This document shows, one piece after another, positions 26,793 to 37,190 of a stretch of DNA of 64,000 nt; position 1 is the stretch's first letter; every line of letters starts with the position of its first letter. A model generated the notes under the pieces. That model was not told the DNA's origin. It saw only the letters and a list, made by a program, of their open reading frames with translations, and searched no databases. This DNA is from Hydrogenophaga crassostreae (GTDB taxonomy: Bacteria > Pseudomonadota > Gammaproteobacteria > Burkholderiales > Burkholderiaceae_C). The translations under genes were made by a program, and so were the position numbers. Location of the stretch: the NCBI RefSeq assembly GCF_001761385.1, contig NZ_CP017476.1:1291501-1355500 (forward strand). Direction: 5' to 3'.

Positions 26793-27173
26793 TTACAGGT
26801 TTTGAACGGGCACGTGGTCGCGGGAACCCGTGGCGCGGTTGTGAACGTCCACAAAAACCAGCTGAGGTTTGTGTGCTGCGACCTGGTCTTCGTGCACCTG
26901 CGCGAAGGCCGCGATGATCAACAGATCCCCGACCGAGGCACGGCGCGCGGCCGATCCGTTGACCGAGATCATTCCAGTGCCGCGCTCGCCTTTGATGGCA
27001 TAGGTCACGAAACGCTCGCCGTTGTTGATGTTCCAGATGTGCACCTGTTCGTTTTCAACGATGTTGGCGGCATCGAGCAGGTCTTCATCGATGGCACATG
27101 AGCCTTCGTAGTGCAACTCGCATTGCGTGGCGGCGACGCGGTGAATCTTGGACTTGAGCAGGGTTCGGAACAT
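26793..27173 (-). CDS. panD: Aspartate 1-decarboxylase PanD
   Basis: 126 aa, the normal length. The self-processing site Gly24-Ser25 in HYEGSCAID is intact; cleavage there makes the pyruvoyl group. K9 and the YAIKGERGTGMISVNGSAAR region with N72 and the NGAAA-like loop are conserved. The enzyme makes beta-alanine for pantothenate and coenzyme A. It stands between thiS and thiG, an unexpected place inside a thiamine operon. Confidence 0.95.
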   Translation of the reverse strand: MFRTLLKSKIHRVAATQCELHYEGSCAIDEDLLDAANIVENEQVHIWNINNGERFVTYAIKGERGTGMISVNGSAARRASVGDLLIIAAFAQVHEDQVAAHKPQLVFVDVHNRATGSRDHVPVQNL

Positions 27174-27232
27174 GGGTTCTCCTGGGTGAGGGTTGGTGGC
27201 TTGTGAAGAAAGCGGTTGATTCTGACGGCACG

Positions 27233-27445
27233 TCAGCCACCCTCGATGGCTTTGAAGACATGGAGCGAGTCGCCCGGCTTCAACAGCGTGTGTTCGCGCT
27301 GGGCACGTGGCAAAAAATGGCCATTGAGCGCGGTGGCCACGCTGTTGGGGGGGGTGCCGAGGTTTTCAAGCAATTGGGCGACCTGCAGCCCGACGTGCCA
27401 GGGCCGGTGTTCGCCGTTGACCAGGATGGTCGGAACTTCAGACAT
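27233..27445 (-). CDS. thiS: Sulfur carrier protein ThiS
   Basis: 70 aa from the ATG at 27445 (MSEVPTILVNGE). The ubiquitin-like fold ends in the required Gly-Gly (AIEGG), which is thiocarboxylated to deliver sulfur to ThiG. The start overlaps the thiO stop by 8 bases, indicating coupled translation. The open frame extends upstream but that part belongs to thiO. Confidence 0.92.
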   Translation of the reverse strand: MSEVPTILVNGEHRPWHVGLQVAQLLENLGTPPNSVATALNGHFLPRAQREHTLLKPGDSLHVFKAIEGG

Positions 27446-28538
27446 GCGCGGGCTCCAGATCCAGGCTTTGCAGAGCGTCTTCCACCAGGGCCGGGGCGAG
27501 CAGCCAGCCATGCCGAAACAGGCCGTTGATGCGCAAAAGGCCAGGCGCATGGATAGCCTGGGGCGCGTTGTCGGGCAGGGCGGGTCGCAGGTTGGCCTCC
27601 ATGTGAACAATGCGTGCTTCGGCCAGTTCGGGCAGCACGCTGTGCGCCGCTGCCATCAATTCCACGGCGCTGCGCAGGCTCACTGGCGAACGGTCTTCGC
27701 TCTCGATTTCGCTGGCGCCTACCACGAAGAGATCGCCCGGTCTGGGCACGATGTAAACCCGGTGGCGCGGGTGGAGAAGCCTTACCGGGCGCTGGAGCCG
27801 AACGCCAGGGGCATGCAGCCAGACCACTTCCCCGCGCACGCCGCGCAAGGGCAGATCGGGCTTGGCGCCCAAGCCGCGCGCATCGATCACCAGATCAAAC
27901 TGCACGGGACCTTCGCCTGCGAGGTGCAACACACCGGCGTCGACGCGTTCGACGCGTTCGCCCCAACACCACCAGACGCCGGGGGCATGGGTGCACAGCG
28001 CCGTCAGCATGGCGCGAGGCATCACCTGGGCCTCGCCGGGCAAGAGCCAGGCATTGAGATCGGGCGCGAGGGCGGGCTCCAGCGCGCACAGGTGGGCGCG
28101 GTCCAACGCCTGGGGCGCAGGCATGTGCTGCGTCAACGCGGGGTCGACTTTCAGCCGGTTGAGCACGCGGTGCGCGGCGCCGAGATCGCTGCCGCGTGCG
28201 AGCAGCAAGCTGCCCTCTTGCTGGAACAGAGGTTCGTTGGCGCCCTCGCTTTTCAATTGCCCGGCCACCTCGCGCCACAGCGCCAGCGAGCGCCAGCCCA
28301 AAACCGCAATCTCTGGACCTGCATTGTCCAGCTCGGCCAATGGGCTCAGCATGCCGGCGGCAGTGAACCCCGCCGCACAAGCCGATGACGGTACGCCGAG
28401 CATGCCGGTGGCCGGTGCCTGCGGGCCAGACGCCGGGTCGAACACGGTGACCGCATGGCCGGCGCGCGAAAGGCGCCAGGCCAGGAGCCGGCCCAGCACG
28501 CCCGCACCGGCGATGCCCACCCTCAGTTGCTTGGCCAT
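27438..28538 (-). CDS. thiO: Glycine oxidase ThiO
   Basis: 366 aa FAD-dependent amine oxidase. Residues 6-20 carry the dinucleotide motif VGIAGAGVLGRLLAW (GxGxxG), and later VIDARGLGA, LRGVRGEVV, HRVYIVPRPGDLFVVGASEI and LRINGLFRHGWLLAP match the ThiO/DAO core. It oxidises glycine to the imine used by ThiG under aerobic conditions, in place of ThiH. The ATG lies 3 bases after the thiC stop. Confidence 0.92.
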   Translation of the reverse strand: MAKQLRVGIAGAGVLGRLLAWRLSRAGHAVTVFDPASGPQAPATGMLGVPSSACAAGFTAAGMLSPLAELDNAGPEIAVLGWRSLALWREVAGQLKSEGANEPLFQQEGSLLLARGSDLGAAHRVLNRLKVDPALTQHMPAPQALDRAHLCALEPALAPDLNAWLLPGEAQVMPRAMLTALCTHAPGVWWCWGERVERVDAGVLHLAGEGPVQFDLVIDARGLGAKPDLPLRGVRGEVVWLHAPGVRLQRPVRLLHPRHRVYIVPRPGDLFVVGASEIESEDRSPVSLRSAVELMAAAHSVLPELAEARIVHMEANLRPALPDNAPQAIHAPGLLRINGLFRHGWLLAPALVEDALQSLDLEPAHV

Positions 28539-28541
28539 GGC

Positions 28542-30464
<1,923 letters not shown>

Positions 30465-30467
30465 GGC

Positions 30468-30524
30468 GGCGGTCTCCTGCGTGTGGGCTTGAATAAAGAA
30501 ACATTTCAAGCTCCGGAGACCGCC
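30468..30524 (-). promoter_or_regulatory. SD-sequestering stem of the thiC leader (riboswitch expression platform)
   Basis: On the transcript GGCGGUCUCC (30524-30515) is perfectly complementary to GGAGACCGCC (30477-30468), which contains most of the AGGAG ribosome site (30478-30474). An inner stem GCUUGAA/UUCAAGC (30511-30505 with 30493-30487) extends the hairpin. Forming it would hide the thiC start. This is the expected off-state of a translational TPP switch. Confidence 0.6.
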
Positions 30525-30647
30525 CGTCAGCACCTGCGCCCGGAGTAACCGACCCCAAAAAGAGTTCGCCGTTCGGACTCTGGGGCGGTGGTTGATGGCG
30601 TGGAAATCACGTCAACAAACCAACCGGTGTGCAAGCCCTGGAGGGCT

Positions 30648-30742
30648 GCGCTCTTCTTTCGCTGGTACTAGCCAGATCAAGTTCACGGGTTTGGTTCTTC
30701 AACCATCTCAGCGCCGGGCCTATGCAGGCCCGTGCACCCCGG
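30648..30742 (-). ncRNA. TPP (thi-box) riboswitch upstream of thiC
   Basis: The minus strand contains the conserved aptamer blocks in order: GGGGTGCACGGGCC at the 5' end, CGCTGAGATGG in the pyrimidine-sensing helix, ACCCGTGAACTTGATCTGG, then TACCAGCG near the 3' end. These match the THI element (CUGAGA and the GAUCUGG/ACCAGCG core). The aptamer ends about 185 bases before the thiC ATG. High thiamine pyrophosphate should lower expression of the operon. Confidence 0.92.
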
Positions 30743-30752
30743 AGCAGCCTGC

Positions 30753-30758
30753 AGTATA
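30753..30758 (-). promoter_or_regulatory. Candidate -10 element of the thi operon promoter
   Basis: TATACT on the minus strand lies about 11 bases before the start of the TPP aptamer, in the right place for a sigma-70 -10 box. No good -35 match is seen at 16-18 bases, so strength and identity are uncertain. Confidence 0.4.
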
Positions 30759-30840
30759 GCCAGAGGACCGGCGTGTGGGTGGATCAGGCCATCAAGCGGC
30801 GGGGCAAAGCGGCAACAGCCCGGTGCGCCCGAGCGGTGCT

Positions 30841-32253
30841 TCAGGCGTCTGTGTTGTCTGCCGGCCGTGAAGCCGCATGGGTCGAGGCAGCCGCTTTCAT
30901 TGAGGCCAGATCGTGCATGGTGATGTGGCCAACCGAGGCATCGACCGCTTCTTGCGCCTGCTGAATCAGGTCATTGACCGATTTGGCTGCAGGCAAGGCG
31001 CTGGGCAAAAAGAAACCGGACTCACCCGCGGCCCTGATCGTATCCAGCACCTGGGACACGCTGATCAACGAGGGGGCGCGTGCAGGCAGGAAGAGCGGGG
31101 GTGTCTGTGCTGTCTGCACGAGCAGTTCGTGCTCTTCCAGCGCCTGCAGCACGACGCTCAAAACATGGGAGGGCACGCCAAGCGACCGGGTGAAGTCGGC
31201 GTGGGACGGCCCGGCTTCTCCTGCGAGAAATCGCTGAGAAGCCAGGTGCATGGCCGACAAGGCCAGCCGCTCGCGCACCCGGTTGCTCAGCCGAGGTTCG
31301 CCTGCGCTGAGATACAGGTACTCCGGGTGCTGCACGTAAAACGCCACGCTCGCGCCAAACAACAACACCAGCCAGCTCACATAAAGCCAGATCATGAACA
31401 GCACAAGAATCGCAAAGCCCGAATAGATGGCGGCATATTGCCCGGACGATGCCACAAAGGTGGCAAACAGCCAGCCAGCTGTCTGCCAGACGATGCCGCC
31501 CACCACGCCACCCACCACGGCCGGCAGCAATCGAACCTTGGCGTTGGGCAGCAACAAATAGACAAAGGTGAAGGCCGCGATCACCAGGATGTAGGGTGTG
31601 AGTGTGGCCAGGGTCTGTGAAGCCAGCTCCATCAGTTCCACCGACAAAACCTGGCGCAGCACTTCGGCGTTCATCATCGAGCCGGTGATGCCCAGCGCGG
31701 CGAACACCAGCAGGGGGCCCACCAACAAGACGCTCAGGTACCGGCTGAAGCGCTCACCCAGGCTGCGCGCCTGAGCGACATGCCAGATGTAGTTGAGCGA
31801 CTCTTCGATTTTCTGCATCAGCGAAATCGCCGTGTACAGAAGCAGGGCCAAACCCACCGCGCCCAGAACGCCCACATTCATCTGTTCGATGAACCCGCCG
31901 ATCTGTGCCGCCACAACGGTGCCTTGTTCTCCAAGCGGCGTGAGCAGGTTGACCAGCATGGGTTGCACCTGGTTGTGCACGCCAAACGCCTTGAGCACTG
32001 AAAAGCTCAGTGCCAGCAGTGGCACGATGGACAGGAGCGTCGTGTAGACCAGGCTCATGGCGCGCAAGGTGAGCTGGCCAAATGCCAGGTCGCGTCCGAG
32101 AATGGTCAGTGTGCGTATCAGGCGCAACCCCGCTGCGACCCAGATAGATTGGGATCCATATGGCGCGCCCCAGACCAGCTTGTCCAGTCGTTCGATCAAC
32201 CCGATCTTGGGCTGTGTACTGGAAGTGTTGTCTGGGGTTGGGTTCTGCGCCAT
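30841..32253 (-). CDS. YihY/BrkB-family inner membrane protein with C-terminal winged-helix-like extension
   Basis: 470 aa from the ATG at 32253. The first 300 residues hold the YihY core with about six membrane segments; VYTTLLSIVPLLALSFSV near 71-88 and ESLNYIWHV are the family signatures. The last 150 residues are soluble and resemble a helix-turn-helix fold (HADFTRSLGVPSHVLSVVLQ). The family was once called ribonuclease BN in error and has no established transport role. Downstream of it lies only the thi leader on the same strand. Confidence 0.85.
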   Translation of the reverse strand: MAQNPTPDNTSSTQPKIGLIERLDKLVWGAPYGSQSIWVAAGLRLIRTLTILGRDLAFGQLTLRAMSLVYTTLLSIVPLLALSFSVLKAFGVHNQVQPMLVNLLTPLGEQGTVVAAQIGGFIEQMNVGVLGAVGLALLLYTAISLMQKIEESLNYIWHVAQARSLGERFSRYLSVLLVGPLLVFAALGITGSMMNAEVLRQVLSVELMELASQTLATLTPYILVIAAFTFVYLLLPNAKVRLLPAVVGGVVGGIVWQTAGWLFATFVASSGQYAAIYSGFAILVLFMIWLYVSWLVLLFGASVAFYVQHPEYLYLSAGEPRLSNRVRERLALSAMHLASQRFLAGEAGPSHADFTRSLGVPSHVLSVVLQALEEHELLVQTAQTPPLFLPARAPSLISVSQVLDTIRAAGESGFFLPSALPAAKSVNDLIQQAQEAVDASVGHITMHDLASMKAAASTHAASRPADNTDA

Positions 32254-32680
32254 GAGGCATCCTAGCAGTGGCCTTGCAGAAAAGTGCAGCGTCAGCAGAC
32301 GCAACTCAGCCAGGTGGATCGCTGATGGGCCGGTTTGGCGGTCCGCAAAACGCGATGGGCTGCTGTGGATGCAAAGCGAGTGCTTGTAAACCTTCGCTGA
32401 ACCAAAGCCGTTGACCTGGGCCGGTGCGGTGTGCCTATTCCCTTATCGGGTTCATGTGTGCGCCGACAAGATGCCAGGACCTCGGGATTGTTTTGGTTCA
32501 GTTCATACGCCCCTGTTGCAGGAGGTTTGAGGTGCTCTGGTTGTCCCTGCTTTGTCCCGGGATTTCCGAAGGCGCAGAACAGGCAAATAGGAAATAGGGG
32601 TGCTGTAATATGGCGCGTCTCCAAAGTGCCGTCCTCGCTTTTCTGAATGCGACGGCCAAAAAAATGAAAGTCCCTCATGA
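32254..32680. other. Intergenic stretch without a recognisable gene
   Basis: About 430 bases between the YihY promoter side and the methyltransferase frame. I see no tRNA, terminator or coding frame with family motifs. Base composition falls towards the right end, where a lower-GC region starts. It presumably holds the promoters of the two flanking divergent genes. Confidence 0.5.
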
Positions 32681-32725
32681 GCTTCGTGTCCCGGTTGCCC
32701 TTGGTTCGCAACTATTTTTTTCGTT

Positions 32726-33655
32726 TTGCGCAAGCTGAGCGAGTTGACCGGTCGGTGCGCGGAATTGAGCGCCAAAAATGAGAGCCAGACAAAAAGTATA
32801 GAAGCGCTCGAGGTAAAAATTGACGACCTTGATCAAAAGAACGAGGCGTTGGAAAGATTGCTCGACAAGCCTGGGCTCGACCTGACTCAGGTAAGGGGGG
32901 AGATTGACGAGGCGATTCTGGGCATGCAGGCCGCAGTCAGTTTTCAGGTGCCATCCAACATCCATCCTGAGGACCACATATTCAGTTTTCTGCGGCAGCA
33001 CGAAAAATACAGAAACGATATCGAAGGTGCCTACCGCTATTACTTTTCTACCGGAGACGAGTCGGTCGAAAAGCTTGTCGCCCTAAAAAAACAGGCCGGA
33101 ATGCAGGGAACCACTTCCTTGCTGGAATTCGCTGCGGGTTACGGGTGTGTGACACGCCACCTGAAAAAGCGCCCAGAAGAGTTTGAGCTTGTGGCTTGCG
33201 ATATCCATCAGCAGGCGGTCGACTTTGTTGCCAAGGCGCTGAATGCCAAGGCCGTCGGTTCGGTAACCGATCCGGACGCATTTCAGCTTGATAAAAAATA
33301 TGGAATCGTCTTCGCACTGTCTTTCTTTTCCCACATGCCGAAGAAGACTTGGGGGCGATGGCTGGCCGCTTTGTTCCGGACTGTGGACAAGGGTGGTTGT
33401 TTGATTTTCACCACCCACGGATTGGTGAGTCAGGCAAAGATGATGCCCCATGCCATCGTTGGTGAAAGTGGTTTTTGGTTCAATGAAAACAGCGAGCAGG
33501 CGGATCTGGATACGGCGGACTATGGCAGCACAATTACCACGCCGAAATTCGTAAGGGAGGAAATTGCCAAGCTGGAAGGGGCTGTCGAATTGGCACACCA
33601 TGAGGCCTATTGGTGGACCCACCAAGATGCTTGGGTCGTCAAAAAGCTGGGTTAG
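32726..33655 (+). CDS. Class I SAM-dependent methyltransferase with N-terminal coiled coil
   Basis: About 309 aa if read from the TTG at 32726. Residues 1-45 are a heptad-rich coiled coil; SLLEFAAGYGCVTRHL near 131-146 is the SAM-binding motif I, with the acidic residue in VACDIH and later FALSFFSHMPKKTW and GGCLIFTTHG. No ATG or ribosome binding site precedes it in frame. An ATG at 32664 in another frame would join it if the seven-T run at 32715-32721 had eight Ts. The gene is more AT-rich than its neighbours and looks acquired. Substrate unknown. Confidence 0.7.
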   Translation: MRKLSELTGRCAELSAKNESQTKSIEALEVKIDDLDQKNEALERLLDKPGLDLTQVRGEIDEAILGMQAAVSFQVPSNIHPEDHIFSFLRQHEKYRNDIEGAYRYYFSTGDESVEKLVALKKQAGMQGTTSLLEFAAGYGCVTRHLKKRPEEFELVACDIHQQAVDFVAKALNAKAVGSVTDPDAFQLDKKYGIVFALSFFSHMPKKTWGRWLAALFRTVDKGGCLIFTTHGLVSQAKMMPHAIVGESGFWFNENSEQADLDTADYGSTITTPKFVREEIAKLEGAVELAHHEAYWWTHQDAWVVKKLG

Positions 33656-33887
33656 AAAGCGAGATCACTCAGGGGGGCATAACAAAAGCCGGCACCTTGC
33701 AGCACGTGGACGCGCCGAAGCCGGTTTCATCGGTGATCAGAAAACGCGATCTTGAACGAACAGCCCGGCGTGACATCCCCAAGCAGGTGCTGTCGGCCGG
33801 CCAGCTGGCTTGCTGACTACAGCGTCCATCAGGCCTCGGGCAACCGCGCAGCGCGCCCCTGCCGGAACGCGGCTCAGGGCGGAGGTG

Positions 33888-34778
33888 TCAGGACGCCAAG
33901 CGTTCTTTGAAGAACGCCATCGTGCGGCCCCACGACAACTTTGCCGCGGCCGCATCAAAGCGCGGCGTGGTGTCGTTGTTGAAACCGTGCTGGGTACCGG
34001 CGTACTGGTGGGCTGTATAAGCCGCTCCGGCGGCTTTGAGCGCTGCTTCGTACGCGGGCCAGGCGTTGTTGATGCGATCGTCTGTACCGGCAAAATGGAT
34101 CAGCAAAGGTGATTTCACCTTGACGGCGTCTTGCGCGGGCGGATGGTTGCCGTAATAGGGCACTGCGGCAGCCAGCTCGGGTATGGCTGTGGCGAGCATG
34201 TGGGCCACGCCACCGCCGTAACAAAAGCCCACCACGCCCATGCGCCCCGTGGCGTCGGGGCGGGCCATCAGCGCTCTGGCCGACGCCAGCATGTCTTGCC
34301 GCGTTTTGCCTTGTTCGAGTGTGGCAAACAAGGCGCGTGCTTTGTCTTCGTCACCGGGGTAGCCACCGAGTGGCGCGAGCGCATCGGGTGCAAAGGCGAG
34401 GTAGCCATCGAGCGCAATGCGGCGCGTGATGTCTTCGATATGCGGGTTGAGCCCCCGGTTTTCGTGAATGACCAGGACCGAAGGCAGCTTGCCTGTGGCA
34501 TTGGCAGGTTTGGCCACATAGGCCTTGAGTGCGCCATAGCCTGAGGGCGACGGCACATCCACCACCTCGGTTGCCAGGCGCGCATCGTCTTTGGGCACCA
34601 TTTGCGCGGCGGCAAAGTTGGGGCTCAATGCAGCCAGCAAGCCGGCCGCCGTCATGCCACCTACAGCGAATTTGCCGGCGCGGTCCAGAAACCCCCGGCG
34701 GTCGAGATCGCCATGCACATAGGCATCAAACAGGATCAACAACTCCTGATCGAAATCGGCGGCGGTGAGTCGGGTCAT
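33888..34778 (-). CDS. Dienelactone hydrolase family protein with Tat-like signal
   Basis: 296 aa from the ATG at 34778 after AAGGAGC. A twin-arginine motif DRRGFLDRAGKFAVGGM follows a 25-residue leader and a hydrophobic stretch ending in FAAAQ, so export through Tat is likely. The hydrolase domain has the nucleophile Cys in VVGFCYGGG, an acid in FAGTDDRI and the His in GTQHGFNND. Members cleave dienelactones, but many with this leader have no known substrate. Confidence 0.87.
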   Translation of the reverse strand: MTRLTAADFDQELLILFDAYVHGDLDRRGFLDRAGKFAVGGMTAAGLLAALSPNFAAAQMVPKDDARLATEVVDVPSPSGYGALKAYVAKPANATGKLPSVLVIHENRGLNPHIEDITRRIALDGYLAFAPDALAPLGGYPGDEDKARALFATLEQGKTRQDMLASARALMARPDATGRMGVVGFCYGGGVAHMLATAIPELAAAVPYYGNHPPAQDAVKVKSPLLIHFAGTDDRINNAWPAYEAALKAAGAAYTAHQYAGTQHGFNNDTTPRFDAAAAKLSWGRTMAFFKERLAS

Positions 34779-35046
34779 GGCAGTGCTCCTTGTCAGGCGA
34801 AATGCGCCCAGTGCATTTTGCTGTGGACAGCAATTCACGACATGCGCGAATGGGCATTGCCGGGCCGGCAGGCGAGTCGGCGAAGGCGCTGTGCATGGCG
34901 TGTTGTCCTACGCACAGGCAGGGGGCTCTCTGATCCATGGCCAATCGCGGTCTTCCTAAACTGATCCCATCGGCTGGGGCGTTTTTGTCCGGCGAGATAC
35001 ATCCACAACAGCTCCTTGTGAGCATTTGACAATTGAGGAACCCATC

Positions 35047-35694
35047 ATGAACAAGAGCAAATCGAGCAAGCTGACCCTGGTCGTCGCAACCCTGACACTG
35101 GCGTCCGCCGCAGGCGCTCAAACGGTGGACAACTGGCGCAGCGGCGATGGCAGTACCGTCTGGCGCAACGGCTCTGGCGACCTTTGCTGGAGAAACAGCA
35201 ACTGGACGCCAGCGACCGCAGCAGCCGAGTGTGACGGTGCGATCAAGCCCGTGGTTGACACGCCCGTGGCTCAAGCGCCAGCTCCCGCGGCCATGCCGGC
35301 GCCAGCACCGCAGCCTGCTCCTGCGCCAGCCTCCGTTATCTCGATGACCATGCAGGCGGAAACGTTGTTTGACTTCGACAAGTCGGTGATCAAGGCCGCA
35401 GGCAAGGCCGCATTGGATGCGCTGGTTGCCGACCTTGCCAAAGTCAACCTGGACACGTTGATCGCCGTGGGCCACACGGATTCGACTGGAACCGAGGGGT
35501 ACAACCAGGCGTTGGCGATCCGTCGGGTGGAGTCGGTCAAGGCCTACCTGGTCAGCAAGGGCGTGCCCTCTGATCAAATCAGGACCGAGGGGCGGGGTGA
35601 AACCCAGCCTGTGGCAACCAACAAGACCCGTGAGGGCCGCGCTCAGAACCGCCGCGTTGAAATCGAAGTGGTTGGTACGCAAAAGAGCATGTAA
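35047..35694 (+). CDS. OmpA-family outer membrane protein
   Basis: 215 aa. A signal peptide (residues 1-24, ending in GAQ) leads to a short region with repeated WRNGSGDLCWRN-like sequence, a Pro/Ala-rich linker at 72-96, and a C-terminal OmpA domain: LFDFDKSVIK, VGHTDSTGTEGYNQALAIRR and RTEGRGETQPVATNKTREGR with the Asp and Arg that bind peptidoglycan diaminopimelate. No eight-strand barrel is present, so it is probably a periplasmic anchor. A strong terminator follows. Confidence 0.9.
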   Translation: MNKSKSSKLTLVVATLTLASAAGAQTVDNWRSGDGSTVWRNGSGDLCWRNSNWTPATAAAECDGAIKPVVDTPVAQAPAPAAMPAPAPQPAPAPASVISMTMQAETLFDFDKSVIKAAGKAALDALVADLAKVNLDTLIAVGHTDSTGTEGYNQALAIRRVESVKAYLVSKGVPSDQIRTEGRGETQPVATNKTREGRAQNRRVEIEVVGTQKSM

Positions 35695-35719
35695 GTCCCG
35701 GTCGGGAGCGCTCTGAAAA

Positions 35720-35748
35720 AGCACCACGCTGGCCGTGGTGCTTTTTTT
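35720..35748 (+). terminator. Intrinsic terminator after the OmpA-like gene
   Basis: A perfect 9-bp stem, AGCACCACG (35720-35728) with CGTGGTGCT (35734-35742), is followed by a run of seven Ts (35742-35748). Confidence 0.9.
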
Positions 35749-35921
35749 CGAATGGCCTGTCGCGCCGCAACACTGCACGGTTTGCAGGGTATCGGGGTAA
35801 AGGTTATTGGGCTGCCTATCGGTGGTTCAGGCGGCTTCACTCAATGGGGCACCTGTCTTTCGGTCAGCCGTCAACGCGCATCGCTGCCGGTGGTTGAGGC
35901 GATGGGCCTTGAACCTTGTTG

Positions 35922-37190
35922 CTAGTTGCGCTGCCAGACCCTGTTGAGCAAGGGTTTGACACTGACGCCGTGCAGCAGGATCGACAGGGTGATCACGATC
36001 AGGGTGATTTGCACCAGTTGCAGCGCCAGCTCTTCGGGTAATCCGTGCTGAATGGCGTACATCAGGTAGTAGAGCGACCCGATGCCCCGCACGCCAAACC
36101 AGGCGGTCATGCCTTGCAGTGGCAAGGGGCTGCGCCGGATGCCCAGGGCAATGAAGACGCCCAACGGACGGGCCACCAGAAAAAGAAACAATGCCGTCGC
36201 CACGGCCGACCAGCTCCAGGAGTTGAGAAACAGCGAGCCACCCACGAGCAGCACCAGCACGAGTTCTGAAAGGCGTTCCAGGTGCTCCTTGAAAATCAGG
36301 GTCCCTCCGCTGACCGTGGGTGCGGCGGGCAGGGTCGCTTCGTCGGAGCCGGGGGCCGCTGATGTACCGTTTTGCACAGCCAGGCGCATTTCGGTCTGGC
36401 GCAGGGCCACGGCCGAGAAGAAAACAGCCAGAAAACCCCAGGCATCGATCAGCAGGCAGGTGCCATACACCACACCAATCAGGCCCAGACCCAGGAAGTC
36501 GATCAAGAACGCGTTGGGTTCCGGTGTCCTGCGAAGTTGGCGCATCAAATGCGCCAGTGCTGCGCCGGCCAACACGCCCACGGCGATACCCGCTGCTGTG
36601 GCCCAGAGCACATCCTTCATCAGCCACTGCAGACCAAAATCCCCCAGGTTGTGCAGCCCCAGCATGCCCAGACCCAGCACCACAAACGGGAAGGCGCTGC
36701 CATCGTTCAAACCGGCCTCGCAGCTGAGGCGAAACCGCAGTTGGTCGCTGTCGCCCGGGTGGCGGATCTGTACATCGGTCGCCAGTACCGGGTCGGTCGG
36801 CGCCAGAATCGCTCCCAGCAGCACGCTCGCCCCGAGCGGCAAGCCCAGCGCCCAGTGGGCAAAGGCGGTGATCAGGCCGACCGTGAGGGCCATGGACAGC
36901 GTGGCCAGCAAGACCGGGGCGCGCCAGAGTGGCCAGCTGAACGGCACGGGCATCTTGACCCCGGTCGCATACAGAGAGATCAACACCGCCACCTCGGTCA
37001 ACAGCTCCAGGAGCGCCGATTCTTTCAAGGGATTGAAGTGGTAAAGGCCCAGTCCCGTGGGACCAAACAGCAGCCCCACGCCCAGGTAAACAATGGCCGA
37101 AGTGGCCGGCGAGCGCCGCAGCAGCGGCCCACCGGTGCCCATGAACAGCAGCAGACCGCCGATCAGTAAAAACCAGCCTGCTGTGCTCAT
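35922..37190 (-). CDS. Cation/proton antiporter, CPA1 (NhaP) family
   Basis: 422 aa from the ATG at 37190 (MSTAGWFLLIGG), with about twelve membrane segments. GAILAPTDPVLATDVQ holds the antiporter TDP motif and CEAGLNDGSAFPFVVLG the ND pair that forms the ion site in CPA1 exchangers. The frame stays open upstream to 37496 but that part is Arg/Pro-rich and not hydrophobic. There is no C-terminal regulatory domain. Na+ or K+ exchange for H+ is expected. Confidence 0.88.
   Translation of the reverse strand: MSTAGWFLLIGGLLLFMGTGGPLLRRSPATSAIVYLGVGLLFGPTGLGLYHFNPLKESALLELLTEVAVLISLYATGVKMPVPFSWPLWRAPVLLATLSMALTVGLITAFAHWALGLPLGASVLLGAILAPTDPVLATDVQIRHPGDSDQLRFRLSCEAGLNDGSAFPFVVLGLGMLGLHNLGDFGLQWLMKDVLWATAAGIAVGVLAGAALAHLMRQLRRTPEPNAFLIDFLGLGLIGVVYGTCLLIDAWGFLAVFFSAVALRQTEMRLAVQNGTSAAPGSDEATLPAAPTVSGGTLIFKEHLERLSELVLVLLVGGSLFLNSWSWSAVATALFLFLVARPLGVFIALGIRRSPLPLQGMTAWFGVRGIGSLYYLMYAIQHGLPEELALQLVQITLIVITLSILLHGVSVKPLLNRVWQRN

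Noticed and set aside
33610..33816. 68-codon frame after the methyltransferase gene
   Set aside because: It overlaps the end of that gene in another frame and has no recognisable feature.
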